NCBI GenBank assembly: GCA_040954595.2
Contig: CM082581.2
Span: 7,192,001-7,256,000 of the forward strand
DNA length: 64,000 bases
From: Balanoglossus misakiensis
Taxonomy: Eukaryota; Hemichordata
Direction: 5' to 3'
The position numbers and the translations under genes are program-made. Of the stretch, positions 37,476 through 48,910 are shown piece by piece (position 1 is the stretch's first letter; each line of letters begins with the position of its first letter). The notes beneath the pieces are model-generated. The model did not search any database. It saw only the letters and a program-made list of their open reading frames with translations, and had not been told where the DNA came from.

Positions 37476-37882
37476 CTCGCCAGCGACAGTAATATGATTT
37501 GTTGGTGTGCCAATAAAATAGTGTGCTTTGTTTCCCACACACGTGATGAGTTGGCGCTGTGAGAGAATTTGTCACACGTGATTTATTCAGACTTTCATTT
37601 TTTGTGTGGAGGTGGGCGTGGCGGTTTCTGTATGTACACACATCAACATTTTAGTGTCTGGTGCAGCGAGCGCCGTCGTTCCCACGGTAACAGCCAAACA
37701 CATCGCCGTATCTGTTTGCCTTTTTGCTTAGAAGGCATCGGTCTTTGAAAGACCGTTTTGGGCGACAGCAAGGTCTGTATAAAAATACAGTATTTGAACA
37801 GTCAGCCTCTAACTTGCACGTGCACGACGGGCATGCGCAGTGAATAGTGCTCACCTTGAAACTTTGAAGTTGTTTTTTTCAT

Positions 37883-37893
37883 GGGGGGGGGGG
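37883..37893 (+). repeat. Poly-G run (11)
   Basis: Eleven G, preceded by ttttttcat. Confidence 0.9.
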
Positions 37894-39953
37894 TCTTTCG
37901 GCCGAGAACAACTAACCCCGGTACAAGGTACCTTTTCGATTCCAAGCAATCAATGACATGCGATGAAAAAATGAATAGTGCAAAATTGTATGGCAAGGTT
38001 ATAACGAGAGGGGGTCGGCTGGATAGATTGAGGGGTGGGGGTGGCAGGGCCATTTTACAAACTTGCCCTAGGGGAGGGTCACATTTAGGATTTGAAATTT
38101 GGCAACATGGTGTCAAATTCCACTCTGTAACAGTAAAAATAAGTGAAGTCAAGTTGTTGTGCATCAGACGTGTCAAGGAGATTGTCATTTTCCCCCTGAT
38201 ATGTGGTGACGCTAATCTAAATAGCATAACAAGTTCAATTTAACAAATTTGGAAGTAATATAACTGAAGAAACCAGAAGGTGCAGAGAATGTCAAAAAGC
38301 AATGTCCGTGTTGAAAACAATTATTTTCCACCCACTTTCATCAGGATACAAGTTTTGCTGGCCAAATTGCCCAAAGTTACAACGATAGTGGAGCTTTAAT
38401 GTGGCCACCGTGTTTACGCGACAGAATGTGGTGCATTGCACGTGTACACCAAGAGGGAAGATCCGTCAATCATTCCGGCGCGTACCAGCGAGCAGAAAAA
38501 ATACGAAATGTTGCTTTTTGGTAATAAGCAAACAACCAATGAGAACAAATGGCGAATATTCTGTGACCTCTCTAACATATGTCGATTATCATGACAAATG
38601 ACACCACCACATACCACGGGGGTTGGCGCTCATTCAAGACGGGCAAACAATAACAAGCCCGGCGATGAAGACGTGGAAGGTCTTTGGCTGATGTAGATCC
38701 AATTTGGGTGGTTTCTTCGTCGTCACTTCTCTCAGGTGGAGGCCACAATACTTTTTTCTTTGACTAGTCTACTGAACGACAAAAACAATGTTCGCGCCCG
38801 GGGCACTTTTTTTTTCTCGCGGGAGGCGGCGCCTCGCTGTAGCCGCACCATTTTGATGTTATGCACGATGTCGTCCCAACTTTTTTTTAGGTCGCGGGAT
38901 TCTTCAGTCGCCGGCCTAAGCACTTTCCATCGATCATAATTAGAATGAATAAATTAGCTTATCTGGTTATCTCCAATTTTAATATAAAGCTAAAATGAGA
39001 TTTTCCCTCCAATTTATGAGGTCGGCGACCTTTTTTTCTACTTGTGCTAGGAAAAGATGACTCCAGCTGGTGAAGCGACGAAGTTTATAAAGTTTCTGTT
39101 CTATAAGAATCTACAATAAGTGCAATAATGCAGAAACTGTGGGTATTTTCTTTTGGCTGGCCCGGGCCGCGTTCACGTTATCTGCCCACGAAAACCGGAT
39201 TCTTTGGAAAAGGAAAAAAAAAAGTTCAATCAAACTCATATTTCTGTATTTTACACATGTAAAAGTGTGGGAAGTCGTTTGTTTGGAACACTTCTTCTCG
39301 CGAGAACTGCGACGAGATAATTCTCAATGAGAGGAGTCAATATACCTTGAATAAGTTGGCGTCAATCGGATCGGGAAAAACAAGCCCCGCGGGAACAAAA
39401 GATAGCGTTAGTGTGCATAATTTTCTATTCATTCGCCGTGTAAAAGTGTTTGAGCGTTGCGCAATGGTGTTGCGCAATGGCAGACAGTTACGATGCGGCC
39501 CAACATTGATTTCTGAATCACCTCATCACAGGTTGTCCTCGTTTCGGTGCGGTGGCCATTTTCTACCGCGGAACAACAGACGGTGGAAGCCGGCCCCCAA
39601 ACAAATCTAAACACGGCTGGGGACGAAAACAAGACACAGCCCCTGCACAAATGCCCTGAGTGGGCGCATTTGAAAGTCATGAGTGTTGTAGCTTTGAGCA
39701 CTGCTACCGTACAAGGGGGCACCTCTCGAGCACAAAGGGGAATCGATGAAAACACGGCAGCATATTGTCTAAACAGTCACAAAGTCCTCTATGTGGTTTC
39801 CGTCTTGTCCCCGTGTTCCGGGCCGAGCCCGAGCCTCAAATGGAACGGCGAACGCAACCGACGCCTTGCCCTTTCCTCTCGGCAGTCGCATCGACGGCAC
39901 CCGGTCCCCGTTTGACATTTTATAACGGTCTGATCGTAGGAAAATTAAAAGTT

Positions 39954-40328
39954 ATGGGGATTATGGGATTTCGCCGACAACAAAAGAGCGGTAATAAGGT
40001 GACAATGGGGCCCAACAAAGAAAAACTAAGGGCCCGAGCCCTCTCAATTCTACGTGTCATGAACTACGAGAGGGAAACGGTTCCGGTCGGCATCAACTTC
40101 AGAATTCAAACAATAACCTTACCAAATATACAAATTGACCTGTCATTCGCCTACTCGCATCCAAACAGGGCCAAATCTCGGGAGCTTTCAGCCAAGGGTC
40201 TAGTGGGTGCAGCCATTCACTTACTCCGCGGATTCTCGGCAGCAGATTATGTACAGCTTGTGATTCTCGCTAAACAAATCTTCTCTATTCTGGAGCTTTT
40301 AAAGACTGTCAAGAATGTACCCTCTTAG
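39954..40328 (+). CDS. Candidate single-exon ORF, unknown protein
   Basis: An ATG opens 124 codons to TAG at 40326; the frame is open upstream to 39765, but that part looks unlike protein. The product is basic at the start (G-F-R-R-Q-Q-K-S-G-N-K). It then has alternating strands (I-N-F-R-I-Q-T-I-T-L) and a long amphipathic C-terminal helix-like region (G-L-V-G-A-A-I-H-L-L-R through L-E-L-L-K-T-V-K). A possible acceptor (gatcgtag) lies 15 bases before the ATG, so it could also be a terminal exon. ATTAAA occurs about 115 bases after the stop. No family is recognised. Confidence 0.25.
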   Translation: MGIMGFRRQQKSGNKVTMGPNKEKLRARALSILRVMNYERETVPVGINFRIQTITLPNIQIDLSFAYSHPNRAKSRELSAKGLVGAAIHLLRGFSAADYVQLVILAKQIFSILELLKTVKNVPS

Positions 40329-42044
40329 CAAGCAGACTTGGATATTCTCTCAGCGCATATGGGTCGCCGGTTATATGTATATTCATACACTAATCGGACA
40401 GAAATTGCTCCCACGCCCCGACATTATGATATAGTCTGAGAAAAATTAAAACAGCCGCGTACTCGACGCTCGATCCATGCCTGCTCAGAATGTTTGTTCG
40501 GGACATGAAGTGAGTAAGGATTTAATCCGCGGGTTTGTTTACAGGTTGAAAGTGAAATCAACTCGTGGACCAGCAGACGGGGGCGTTACGGGACAAACAC
40601 ACCATTAAAACATAGCGTATACGGAGCACGAAGCTGTTTAAGTAAGGGTTCACATGTACGTTGTGGGCTGGTTCCCCGCTCAATGCAGGTATAGAAAACC
40701 TCGACGCGCGGTTTGAATGAATGAAAATTTCAAAAGGGAGAACAACAACGAGCTAGTAAATAGAGCGTCGTTGTTTAAGAGATTGGAACACATACCTTTT
40801 ACCTCGGCTGTAGCGACTTGTCTTATGTCTGTGTGTGGCACCGCAAATGAACTCAGGTAAACCGGGCGCACACGTAACACCTGCCTGGCAATTGTGAGTA
40901 CAGGTCACACGAAGCCAGGAGACCGTTTGTGTGTTTTGTTTTTTTTTCTCACGAGAAATCTTGACTGCCTGCGCTACTGGCAGACGCGTCCGGTGGCGAC
41001 ACGCTGTGTCATTTGACGTGCGACGGTCGATCGCACTATATATACGTTTGTAGTTCTCAGTGCGGAGGGTCGGGCGTTGGTGTGAGCAGAGCGCCAACTG
41101 GTGGACCCGTCCGGTTCTGAAGTTCGCCCTCGAGTACTGACTGCCCAGTGTGCTGCGGTGCGGTGGCTAGCTGTCCTAAGGTCTGTTACGTAAGTTACAG
41201 ACTAGCTCTACGCCCAGGAAGAAAAGGCCGCACAAAAGCACAGCAATTTCGCCCCGTTTACGACCCTTTGTTGAGTCAAAATGGCGATCTCAAAGCCGCA
41301 CACACAAACCTGTCCCCAAAGAAAATAATGCCCCAAAATTAATTGCTGAGAAAATATTTGGATTACTTTCGGCCTTTTGTCATGCACGCATGCAAGACCT
41401 TCCTCATGAATATGAATCTGTCAAGTGAGTGTTTGAAATCACTCAATTTGACTGCCACCTTTTTTTTGCTGGACTAATGCAGCTTAAACACCATAGCCGT
41501 TCTCAATTTTAATGTTATTGACATCTTCGCTGTTTACAACTCGCTCCAACAATTCGAACCCCACTGGGAGATGTATATACACAGCATTACCGAGGTCGCC
41601 AACCCGACACTGTGACAACAACGCGACGCCCTAGCATTCCCAGGCCGGCCTTGTGAGCCATACAGCTTCGAATTCGCAGAATCGTCGTGCAAATCAAACA
41701 AAAACACTTTCTGATCAACAACATCCCTCTGTGTGCGTGGATTCAGACGATGGACTTCTTGAAATTCGATTGAACCAGGACAATTTATTCATACTTGGTA
41801 ACTAACTTCCCACCTTTCCAAACATGTTTCGCGCTCATCGAAAAAAAATTGTCTCTCTCAGCTGTAAAATCGATTTATCGATCAACCTGTCTTGCGATCG
41901 AGGTCTCTAGTGGCCGTAAGACAATGGGTCGTTTTTAAATGCGCTTGTCCACTTTTTATTTTGCCGCAATCATTTTCCAGTTAACCCCCTTTTGAACCCA
42001 CGCAGAAATCGAAATGTTCAGACAGAGTGGTTTTTAATTACAAA

Positions 42045-42199
42045 ATGTTCCCCGGCGAAAAAAACACCTGTCCGTCGCCGCGGCCGTCCTCGAGGAGTTT
42101 TGTTTACTCGCGCACGGCGTTCGCCCGGGCAGCTGAGTCGTGTGAGCGCACCGCGGCGGCGGTTGAAAGCGCGGTCAGAAAATCCGCACGCACGTACAG
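42045..42199 (+). CDS. Candidate CpG-rich first coding exon
   Basis: An ATG opens 51 codons (M-F-P-G-E-K-N-T-C-P-S-P-R-P to S-A-R-T-Y), ending at the donor GTACAG|gtgatg in phase 2. The block is very CpG-rich, like a promoter island. A second frame through the same bases is also open and contains R-R-R-G-R-P-R-G, which resembles an AT-hook, so the frame is ambiguous. A short upstream ORF precedes the ATG. Phase 2 matches the acceptor of the exon candidate at 43788. Confidence 0.22.
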
Positions 42200-42388
42200 G
42201 TGATGCTATTTTTGTCAGCATGCCCCGAAGACTTGGCTGGCTCATGAAATATTAGTGCGGCTTCACAATTGTGAGAAAGGCCAGTGATGGTGATATGTGA
42301 ACTGCGGGGCACACAGGCCAATACCCTCTGCGTACCTCCGCAGTCCGATTCAACCGTGCGAAAAAGTGGCCTGCCAAAACACAAAGTT

Positions 42389-42389
42389 A

Positions 42390-42425
<36 letters not shown>

Positions 42426-42435
42426 CGGCAACAAC
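42389..42435. repeat. CAA trinucleotide array
   Basis: About twelve CAA units with one CGG interruption near the end. Confidence 0.9.
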
Positions 42436-42933
42436 ATCTCCGCACTTGAAGCTAACGAAAACAAAATAAAACTGACGATCTCATCTGTCATAATCTTTAC
42501 AATTTCTGCTACAGGGTGACATGTAATTTTTTAGTATCTCCATCATAATATCAGGGGAGAGGATCTTTACGAAAAGGTACACGTAACGATGGAAGAAGGG
42601 TGATGTTAGAGTAGATTGATTGATTCGTAAGACAAAGGCAACTGTGCAAATAAATTATGCTAAACACAAAGACGCAACCTGTTTATTTCGCAAATCGCAC
42701 AAAACACCCTTAAATGTCTTGTTTGGGGTATCGATTCAATTCTGTATTGCCATCTTGGGTGGATGGGCACTGATCCCAGGAACAATGGCAACACATGTAT
42801 TTACGGAACGGTACAGGGACCGTATTAACGGTTTCTTCTTGAGACGATTGTGTAGTTTGCTAGCACTTCATCCGCCGGAAATGACGTTTTTTTGCTGGTG
42901 TTATTAAGCTCTAACTTTGGCAGTTTGTTGGGT

Positions 42934-42946
42934 GGGGGGGGGGGGG
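42934..42946 (+). repeat. Poly-G run (13)
   Basis: Thirteen G after gttgggt. Confidence 0.9.
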
Positions 42947-43571
42947 CACATTGCAGTGACTCGCTCACATCCATCGGAACGCAAGTTAAGAAAACATAGT
43001 ATACGCAACACAGCCAGAACAACTTAAAGATTTTGAACTATTTCCAATGCAAAATATGGCTTTCTTCACATTTGTTTTCCGGGTGAGAATTCAACCCTAG
43101 ATGCACACAAAACAAACTGTGACTATTTAGCTGTGAGATTATCTCTTCTTTTAAGTGCTTTCTCGCGTCAGTACTTGGAGTCAACATTGGAAACGACGAC
43201 TCCTGCTTGTTGGGGGCCGACGGCAAGATAAATTGAAAAGCACACATTTGCTTTGGAAACGTCGGAACAATGGAAGCATTCGTAGAAAAATATGTAAGCT
43301 ATTGTAAGCGCTTGTTGATGTCACACACAACTTTGTTGAAAGTACTAGTCTTCTAATGATTTACGTCACTGCAAACTAGAGCTTCGCACCATTCCTTTCA
43401 AACACTGAAGCTCCGATTCTTCAATTCGGAGTGACAAGCCCACCAGTAGGTGATCATGTTGAATGTCAAAAGAGCGGACATTGGTCGAGTAGGGATTTGA
43501 GCGCCATCTACGACCATTCTTACTCAGCCCTGCTGAATTTTTTCCATGTGCAAACTGTGTCCACCACATGC

Positions 43572-43625
43572 CTCCGCCACCACCGCCACCACCACCACCA
43601 CCACCACCACCAACAACAACAACAA
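43572..43625. repeat. CAC then CAA trinucleotide array
   Basis: CAC/CGC units pass into CAA units. On the + strand they give a poly-His then poly-Gln translation within a frame that has no other support. Confidence 0.85.
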
Positions 43626-43787
43626 TTCGTTTTCATCAACATCTGTACAATAATTGAAAAACAAAAACAATTACAAGATGAACGCAGTGTTTTTGCCTAG
43701 ATGTACTAGTTTTTATCTCACCATCAAAATCGACAAGTTTGGATATTTATGGAACTCTCTTCATCTATTGACAGGTCTCCTCTCCAG

Positions 43788-43909
43788 AAAACTTATACAA
43801 AGCAACGACAGCAAGAAAAGCAGACAGAAATGGAGACAGCGGACGGAACGAAGAATGAAGGAAGGAGGAAAAGAAAGGATATCTCGAGAGAGACGTGTTT
43901 ATGAAATTG
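43788..43909 (+). CDS. Candidate internal exon, basic and purine-rich
   Basis: A pyrimidine-rich acceptor (tctcctctccag) and a strong donor (GAAATTG|gtaagc) bound 122 bases with one open frame (phase 2 in, phase 1 out). The translation is highly basic (S-K-K-S-R-Q-K-W-R-Q-R-T-E-R-R-M-K through R-E-R-R-V-Y-E-I). The purine-rich content resembles exonic splicing enhancers. It may follow the exon at 42045, with an AGA codon across the join. No family is recognised. Confidence 0.28.
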
Positions 43910-44830
43910 GTAAGCAAAAAATTCTGAACACCTATAAGCTTACCTGACTTGTGTTTCTCTGAAACGGCGCCCTCTGTAGGTACATGTAGGTAAACTGGTT
44001 GTGTTGGCCGTGCAGTTTGTTACGGCGAGACGAAAGCGTGAATGAGTTCTAGTACAAATTCTACAATGCAAGTATTAAATTGATAATTAATCTCACATTT
44101 TTTCAATAGGAGAAATGTTCCGTTCACAGTGACGTCAACCCTTTGCTCGAGAGCTGATGAGCTTTAACATTGGTGATTAAAGTTTTGCGGGAGTGAGATA
44201 GAGAGAGCCTGTGTGGTCGAAGGTGAGCTTGATCTGGAATAGATACTGTCTAAAAATACCCCCTTCCCAAATATGACGAGATAACGACGTTTGCGGGAAA
44301 AGACCCCGACATATGTTCTGTGGAATTTTCAGATTTTACTCCGGGGTTATTTTTATGCAAGAGTGGTTGCTGCCAGCCACGAATCAATGATTTCCGGTGT
44401 AATTTATGGATAGCTTCCGGCGATGACACATGTTTCGGATTGTCCGTCCAGATATGAATGGGAATACTTGTATGTTATTCTGAATTGAACTTCGTGACCC
44501 GCGGATTCCTTTGGTTCGTGATATATTTCACCTGCTCTTGGTCTGCAGTCTGGTCCCCATCCCCAGTTCCAATATCTCGGGTTTGGCCGGTGGGGGCATC
44601 AGTCGTTTTGGAGGCTCTGTTACTGACTGACACCCGTTGGCGGCCAGGCACTTTCTCGACATACTAAGTCGAAAGTGTCCGACTTCAGCTGCACCTAAAT
44701 CCGCCATATAAACGCATATACAATAATAACTGTCGCTCTCCTGTCCCAATCAGGACAGCAGCAATATACATGGAAAGTGACTCGTGTGATTCGTCTGAAT
44801 AAAAAACTGCAACCTTTTTTTTCACTTAAG

Positions 44831-44976
44831 GCATCGCCTTTCTGTGGGTCCAGGCCTGGACAGCACATCGACGGTTATTTGAACGTGCTTTCGGAGGCGC
44901 CGCCGCTACCAAAGCCGGACATTCTCGAAATACACCGAGGACTACACGTGACCAGGGTCTCCAACTTGTTACACAG
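44831..44976 (+). CDS. Candidate internal exon
   Basis: A long pyrimidine tract (ccttttttttcacttaag) precedes 146 bases open in one frame and ending at the donor TTACACAG|gtcagt. The translation looks protein-like (G-Q-H-I-D-G-Y-L-N-V-L-S-E-A-P-P-L-P-K-P then L-H-V-T-R-V-S-N-L-L-H). It enters in phase 0 and leaves in phase 2, which fits neither neighbouring candidate directly, so any gene here needs another exon. Function unknown. Confidence 0.3.
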
Positions 44977-45666
44977 GTCAGTTCATCATTACTTTCTGAC
45001 CAATCGGTGTCCAAGATTATCGGACACCTGTTTAGGTCTATCATATAAGGTGTATAGTCCATGGGGTCAGATAAGGGAGATTTGGTGGTGAAAAGCAATG
45101 ATATGTCTCGCTGTCAATAAAATCCTAGACAGGAGGAAAAGAATCGATTCAATCATTGTGTATAGCCGCGACGCATACCCCGATGCCAAACTAGCATTAT
45201 GGCGCCGCCAGCGTTGTGGTTTATCCTAACTGTGGCGATATGGAACATTGTTTATTTTTTCGCTGTATCGCTCGTGTTTTCAAGATAACTACGGCGCCAA
45301 ATATTGGTGATAGGCAGGAGGGGTTAAGAGGTAGTTATACATTCTCCATAAAATAGTTCCAAGTTTTGTAGTAATAGAAGTCTTGATAAAATAGCTATTT
45401 TAAAAATAGTAGACTTTCTTGAAAGTGGACGTTTTAAGTAAAACACACGGAATCAACAACACGGCCATGTGTGCCAACGACCATACTTTTAGTCAGTGTT
45501 ATCGCGAAAATTGACAACCTGTGGAAGGGTTTATTCCGACCACAGATAACGTACAGAATGCGGTCGTTACGACGGTCACGCCAGTATGTACAAGCAGAAA
45601 TCAAATCTGTAGACGTGCTCGTGCGCCCCCAATAGTGCAAAAGTAATATTCTTTTGTCTCTATCAG

Positions 45667-45679
45667 CCCCCCCCCCCCC
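45667..45679 (+). repeat. Poly-C run (13)
   Basis: Thirteen C after tatcag. Confidence 0.9.
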
Positions 45680-45903
45680 AAGTGTGTGTGGAGGGACTGT
45701 GATTTCGCTGACATATTCACACCCGCACTCCCACGCACGCACAGAACACACCTTGAGACAAATATGTTGATATAAGACTAAATGCCTGTCCTGTAATATC
45801 CTTTTTCACCAAGGATGTCTATTAAAAAGAGCGACAAATTAAACTGAAGTGGTAGTTAGGCGTTTTGTTCAATTGAACGACCTCCACAATTAATGCCAGT
45901 TTT

Positions 45904-46084
45904 ATGGCCAGTTTCATGACTTTTTCCAAATATTTAACTCCGTTTGATGACCGAACGAGTTGTTTCGGCGCCCTATTGATAGCAATTTTATTTTTAACTG
46001 TTTTTATCATTCGTCTCACCGACCTGTTTATCGAGCTGTTGCCAAATGATTCGGCACCGCCTTTGTCACAAACGGCCGCCAAAG
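45904..46084 (+). CDS. Candidate first exon with a membrane segment
   Basis: An ATG opens 60 codons and one base, ending at the donor CCAAAG|gtacgc in phase 1. After about 20 residues there is a hydrophobic stretch (C-F-G-A-L-L-I-A-I-L-F-L-T-V-F-I-I, residues 20-36), then R-L-T-D-L-F-I-E-L-L-P. This is the layout of a type II signal-anchor protein with a short cytosolic tail. If unspliced, the frame continues to 117 codons. Its phase matches the acceptor at 46616. Confidence 0.25.
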
Positions 46085-46615
46085 GTACGCGTCATCACGT
46101 GAAGGATTCGGAGCTCGACGGCGGGAACTTTCGGGTAGAGAGTTCGAGTCGGCGACTCCTTCGACCTCACTCAGGCTGCCAGCGAGAGCTTGTCTCCCCG
46201 AGTGCAGTAGTGTACCCGGGCGCGGTAAACAAGGATACCGTTGCGGTTTCCCGATGATATTATTGCGTCGTCCATGCGCCCAATTTGACCCCGATTGCCT
46301 TGTTGACCGTCCCCCGAGCTCTTCAGTCACCCCGACAAATTCCAAGGAGCGGTGGCGGTTGTCGCAGCACCGGCGATGCTTTGACTCTGTCAGTACAGCC
46401 ACCACCAGGGTGTCGCTTCGGTCATTTCATTCCAAACCAGAACGGGGTACAATCGTAACTTTGGAGTGCACGAGAACCGCCTCTCTTAATTTGTACTCGA
46501 GGTCGCGCAAAACAAGTTTATTCGGCCATTGGACGCCCATAAACTTCGTATTGGCGGGTAAAAAGTCAATAATGAGCTCGTTTACGAGTATCTTGACAAC
46601 ATTCTCGATCATTAG

Positions 46616-46674
46616 TCCATACCATAACTATGGCAAAATGTAAAGGGAATGTTTTAATCACTGCCGCGAATGCG
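46616..46674 (+). CDS. Candidate short internal exon
   Basis: Acceptor attctcgatcattag and strong donor AATGCG|gtaagt bound 59 bases, phase 1 in and phase 0 out. The 19 whole codons read H-T-I-T-M-A-K-C-K-G-N-V-L-I-T-A-A-N-A. It fits between 45904-46084 and 47918-48043 in phase. Alternatively, the internal ATG in good context could be a start. Confidence 0.2.
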
Positions 46675-47917
46675 GTAAGTGCGATTGTCCTAAGTTTGCA
46701 GCAACCCGTGGTCACCCTTACAAAGTGCCCCGACGATACGGGATGCACTGAACAATCAATTGCAACAACCAAAGAGGGCAGAGATTCGTAAACAATTTAA
46801 TCCAAGCAGCCAAAATAATGGCATAATGACGAATGTGTCTCTTTAATGTAAATCCACGTTTTCTGCTCAGCAAAAGTCTCAAATAATAGTGATTTTCAAA
46901 TGCATCAATGACATTTCATTTTAATTCAGCGTACTGATCTAGTTCTATATTCCAGGATCTCTTTTGCATGACCTGAACGAACTTTGTCACGCCGCTCTAA
47001 GTTTGAGCAGGGTTACAGGTCACTCAAAAATATGCGATAATTGTACTTAGGCCTAATGTCGCGTTGGAAGATTCTCGAGGGAAGTTCGAATAAAAAATAT
47101 GTACTGATTCTACCAATCACGGCAAGACACAATGCACGTAACCGGGGCTATTTATGTGAACGTTCATCAAAATAAAGAAAAACAACAACGCGGAAATATA
47201 GTCGGATGTCCACGGCATTCTGGTACTGGAGCAAAGGTGAATTTCGTTTTGTTCTGTTTGTCGATGTGAAGTGCATGCCTGGCACATAATTGGTTAGAAT
47301 ATGGTAAAAAAAAAACGTAGCGTAGGCTAAGTATTTGAAGTGCGAGTTGCCGAGAGCTCGTCGAGTCAGTTCCCGCCGACTGAACGGTTAGAGCAAGCCA
47401 TCACGACAGGAAACGTTAACGAGCGGACCGGTGCTGAAACAAAATGGGAAAAATCAACAAACAACAATGTGGCTTTTGGAAGCTGATTTGGAGGCGGGTA
47501 TTTAGACAAGTCAATCAGTAGCCATGTAAGTGTAGTGGTCTCTGGGCTTGTGATGTGGCGACTGGCGCCAAGATCTGTGTACCCCTTATCTAAATGCGTT
47601 GGCACCAACAAGTCCCAATTCGTGGCTGTGTCAGTAATTGGGCTCACTTTAGGCACCGGTTATCTACTAATACCGGGCTTTGATTCCGAATATTAGATCA
47701 CTCCGTACGTCTAGTGCCAATCAATTTCGATCATTTGCCGAATCTAAATATGTCAAAAGAGAAATAAATAACACTGCCGTCGTTCTGATATAGCAGCCCG
47801 TAGACGGCGTTCGTTACAAATACACAGCCCGTAGCACGACGCATACCACACACTCTTTTAGACGCTGGTCACATCCAGGTATAGCGGTGTGTGCGTTTCT
47901 CTTTTCCGTCTGGACAG

Positions 47918-48043
47918 TCAGTGCTGCCATCAGACGAGTGGTGTCTGCAGATTTCGCCCGTAGATGTGCGTTTTCAGCCCGTCGCAATGTGGTCGATTCC
48001 GAACAGTTTCATACCCCTGGAAGAGATAAGCGATGAAGCAATG
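47918..48043 (+). CDS. Candidate internal exon with strong splice sites
   Basis: An excellent acceptor (ctcttttccgtctggacag) and donor (GCAATG|gtaagag) enclose exactly 42 codons, phase 0 at both ends; another frame is closed by a stop. The translation looks structured (D-E-W-C-L-Q-I-S-P-V-D-V, then I-P-N-S-F-I-P-L-E-E-I-S-D-E-A-M). The second part faintly resembles the N-x-F-x-P-x-x-E-I segment of GT64 exostosins, but the DDD motif that should follow is absent, so I do not assign it. Splice quality is the main support. Confidence 0.35.
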
Positions 48044-48144
48044 GTAAGAGAAAACTCCCCGAGTAGTGTGTTCAGCTTTTGCTGCACAAAGCGACAGTGC
48101 TGTCGGTGTTTTGAGTCCACTTTCTTTTTTGATCTGCGCACAAG

Positions 48145-48280
48145 TTTGAGTCATGGGTGACGTGTTGGCTCCTCTTGGATCCAAATTTTGGTATTTCGTT
48201 GGTTTCCCCGTCTGTTGTCCATGGTTTTCTCGTGTACGCGTCTAAACAATGCTCAAGAAAGGGACAGTTTTCTGTCGGAG
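48145..48280 (+). CDS. Candidate internal exon
   Basis: Acceptor ttttttgatctgcgcacaag and donor TCGGAG|gtcagt bound 136 bases, phase 0 in and phase 1 out. The translation begins F-E-S-W-V-T-C-W-L-L-L-D-P-N-F-G and ends Q-F-S-V-G. A second donor, CGCAAG|gtgaat, lies 31 bases further in phase 0. It is phase-compatible with the exon at 47918 and with the terminal exon at 48695. No family is recognised. Confidence 0.22.
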
Positions 48281-48694
48281 GTCAGTTTTATCGCAGTGAG
48301 CGCAAGGTGAATGCCACAGCCAACGCCAAACTAAAGTTGTCCGACACTTTATCACAACAATGCAAACTTTGTCGCGATAAAGGCTGGTCAAAGTTGTCGC
48401 TGGCTTTCGCCGGCAGATCCATTTTGTTTTTGCTTATCTTTATTTCCGTAAAGGGTGTCTTTAATATAGAGGTAAAACAATCGCCTACTTTGTTGAAATA
48501 CGCAATTTTCTTACATGTGTAAGTAAGCTGAATCAAGTTTTCGAGCGGTACACACATGCGCAGAACACAACAACGGTATACACACAAAGGAAATGGCGCG
48601 GACCATCAACAGGTGGTCGGGGCCCAATGTCAAAGACGTCGTTGTGACAGCCCCCGCCGACATCAAGGAGAAACCAATGACGCCTTTCTCACAG

Positions 48695-48885
48695 AGTTGA
48701 CAGCCCTGTACAAGCAAATCACAGCCAATTTTACTGATCCCGGGTCTGAAAAGAGCTGCCCGAACAAAAGCGGTAAATACAGTCCGTTTATTTCCAAGAC
48801 GGTGGTCAAGTGGTTTGCAAATCGAAGAAAAAATGTAGCCGTTAATTGGTGTGAATTGGGTTCTTGTCAGATCACAAAAACCTGA
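48695..48885 (+). CDS. Candidate terminal exon with a homeodomain-like recognition helix
   Basis: The acceptor gcctttctcacag opens 63 whole codons to TGA at 48883. The frame reads L-T-A-L-Y-K-Q-I-T-A-N-F, a plausible helix 1, then about 20 loop residues. It ends with K-T-V-V-K-W-F-A-N-R-R-K at 48796-48831. W-F-A-N-R-R-K is the hallmark of homeodomain helix 3, and the exact form WFANRRK is known from HNF1/HMBOX-class homeodomains. Helix 2 is poorly matched and the canonical hydrophobic spacing is off by one residue. AATAAA follows 20 bases after the stop. It could be a divergent homeobox gene, a decayed one, or a chance motif. Confidence 0.35.
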
Positions 48886-48904
48886 TCTGGACTGGGTCTA
48901 TGCG

Positions 48905-48910
48905 AATAAA
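48905..48910 (+). terminator. Poly(A) signal after the homeodomain-like exon
   Basis: AATAAA 20 bases beyond the TGA, followed by T/GT-rich sequence (tcgttttgttgatttttcatg). It supports 48885 as a real gene end. Confidence 0.4.

Larger units (their letters stand above)
37476..42044. other. No well-supported gene; one ORF candidate inside
   Basis: Holds a poly-G run (37883), a GC-rich patch near 38800 with a 63-codon - strand frame of no known type, the ORF candidate at 39954-40328, and a TATATATA element at about 41036 usable on either strand. Confidence 0.4.

Noticed and set aside
42080-42110. AT-hook (R-R-R-G-R-P-R-G) in a CpG-rich frame
   Set aside because: The same bases are open in two frames; an arginine/glycine/proline run is expected from CG-rich triplets.
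47918-48043. Identification of this exon as part of a GT64 exostosin
   Set aside because: The N-x-F-x-P-x-x-E-I likeness is short, the next in-phase block lacks the DDD motif, and no other exostosin segment was found.
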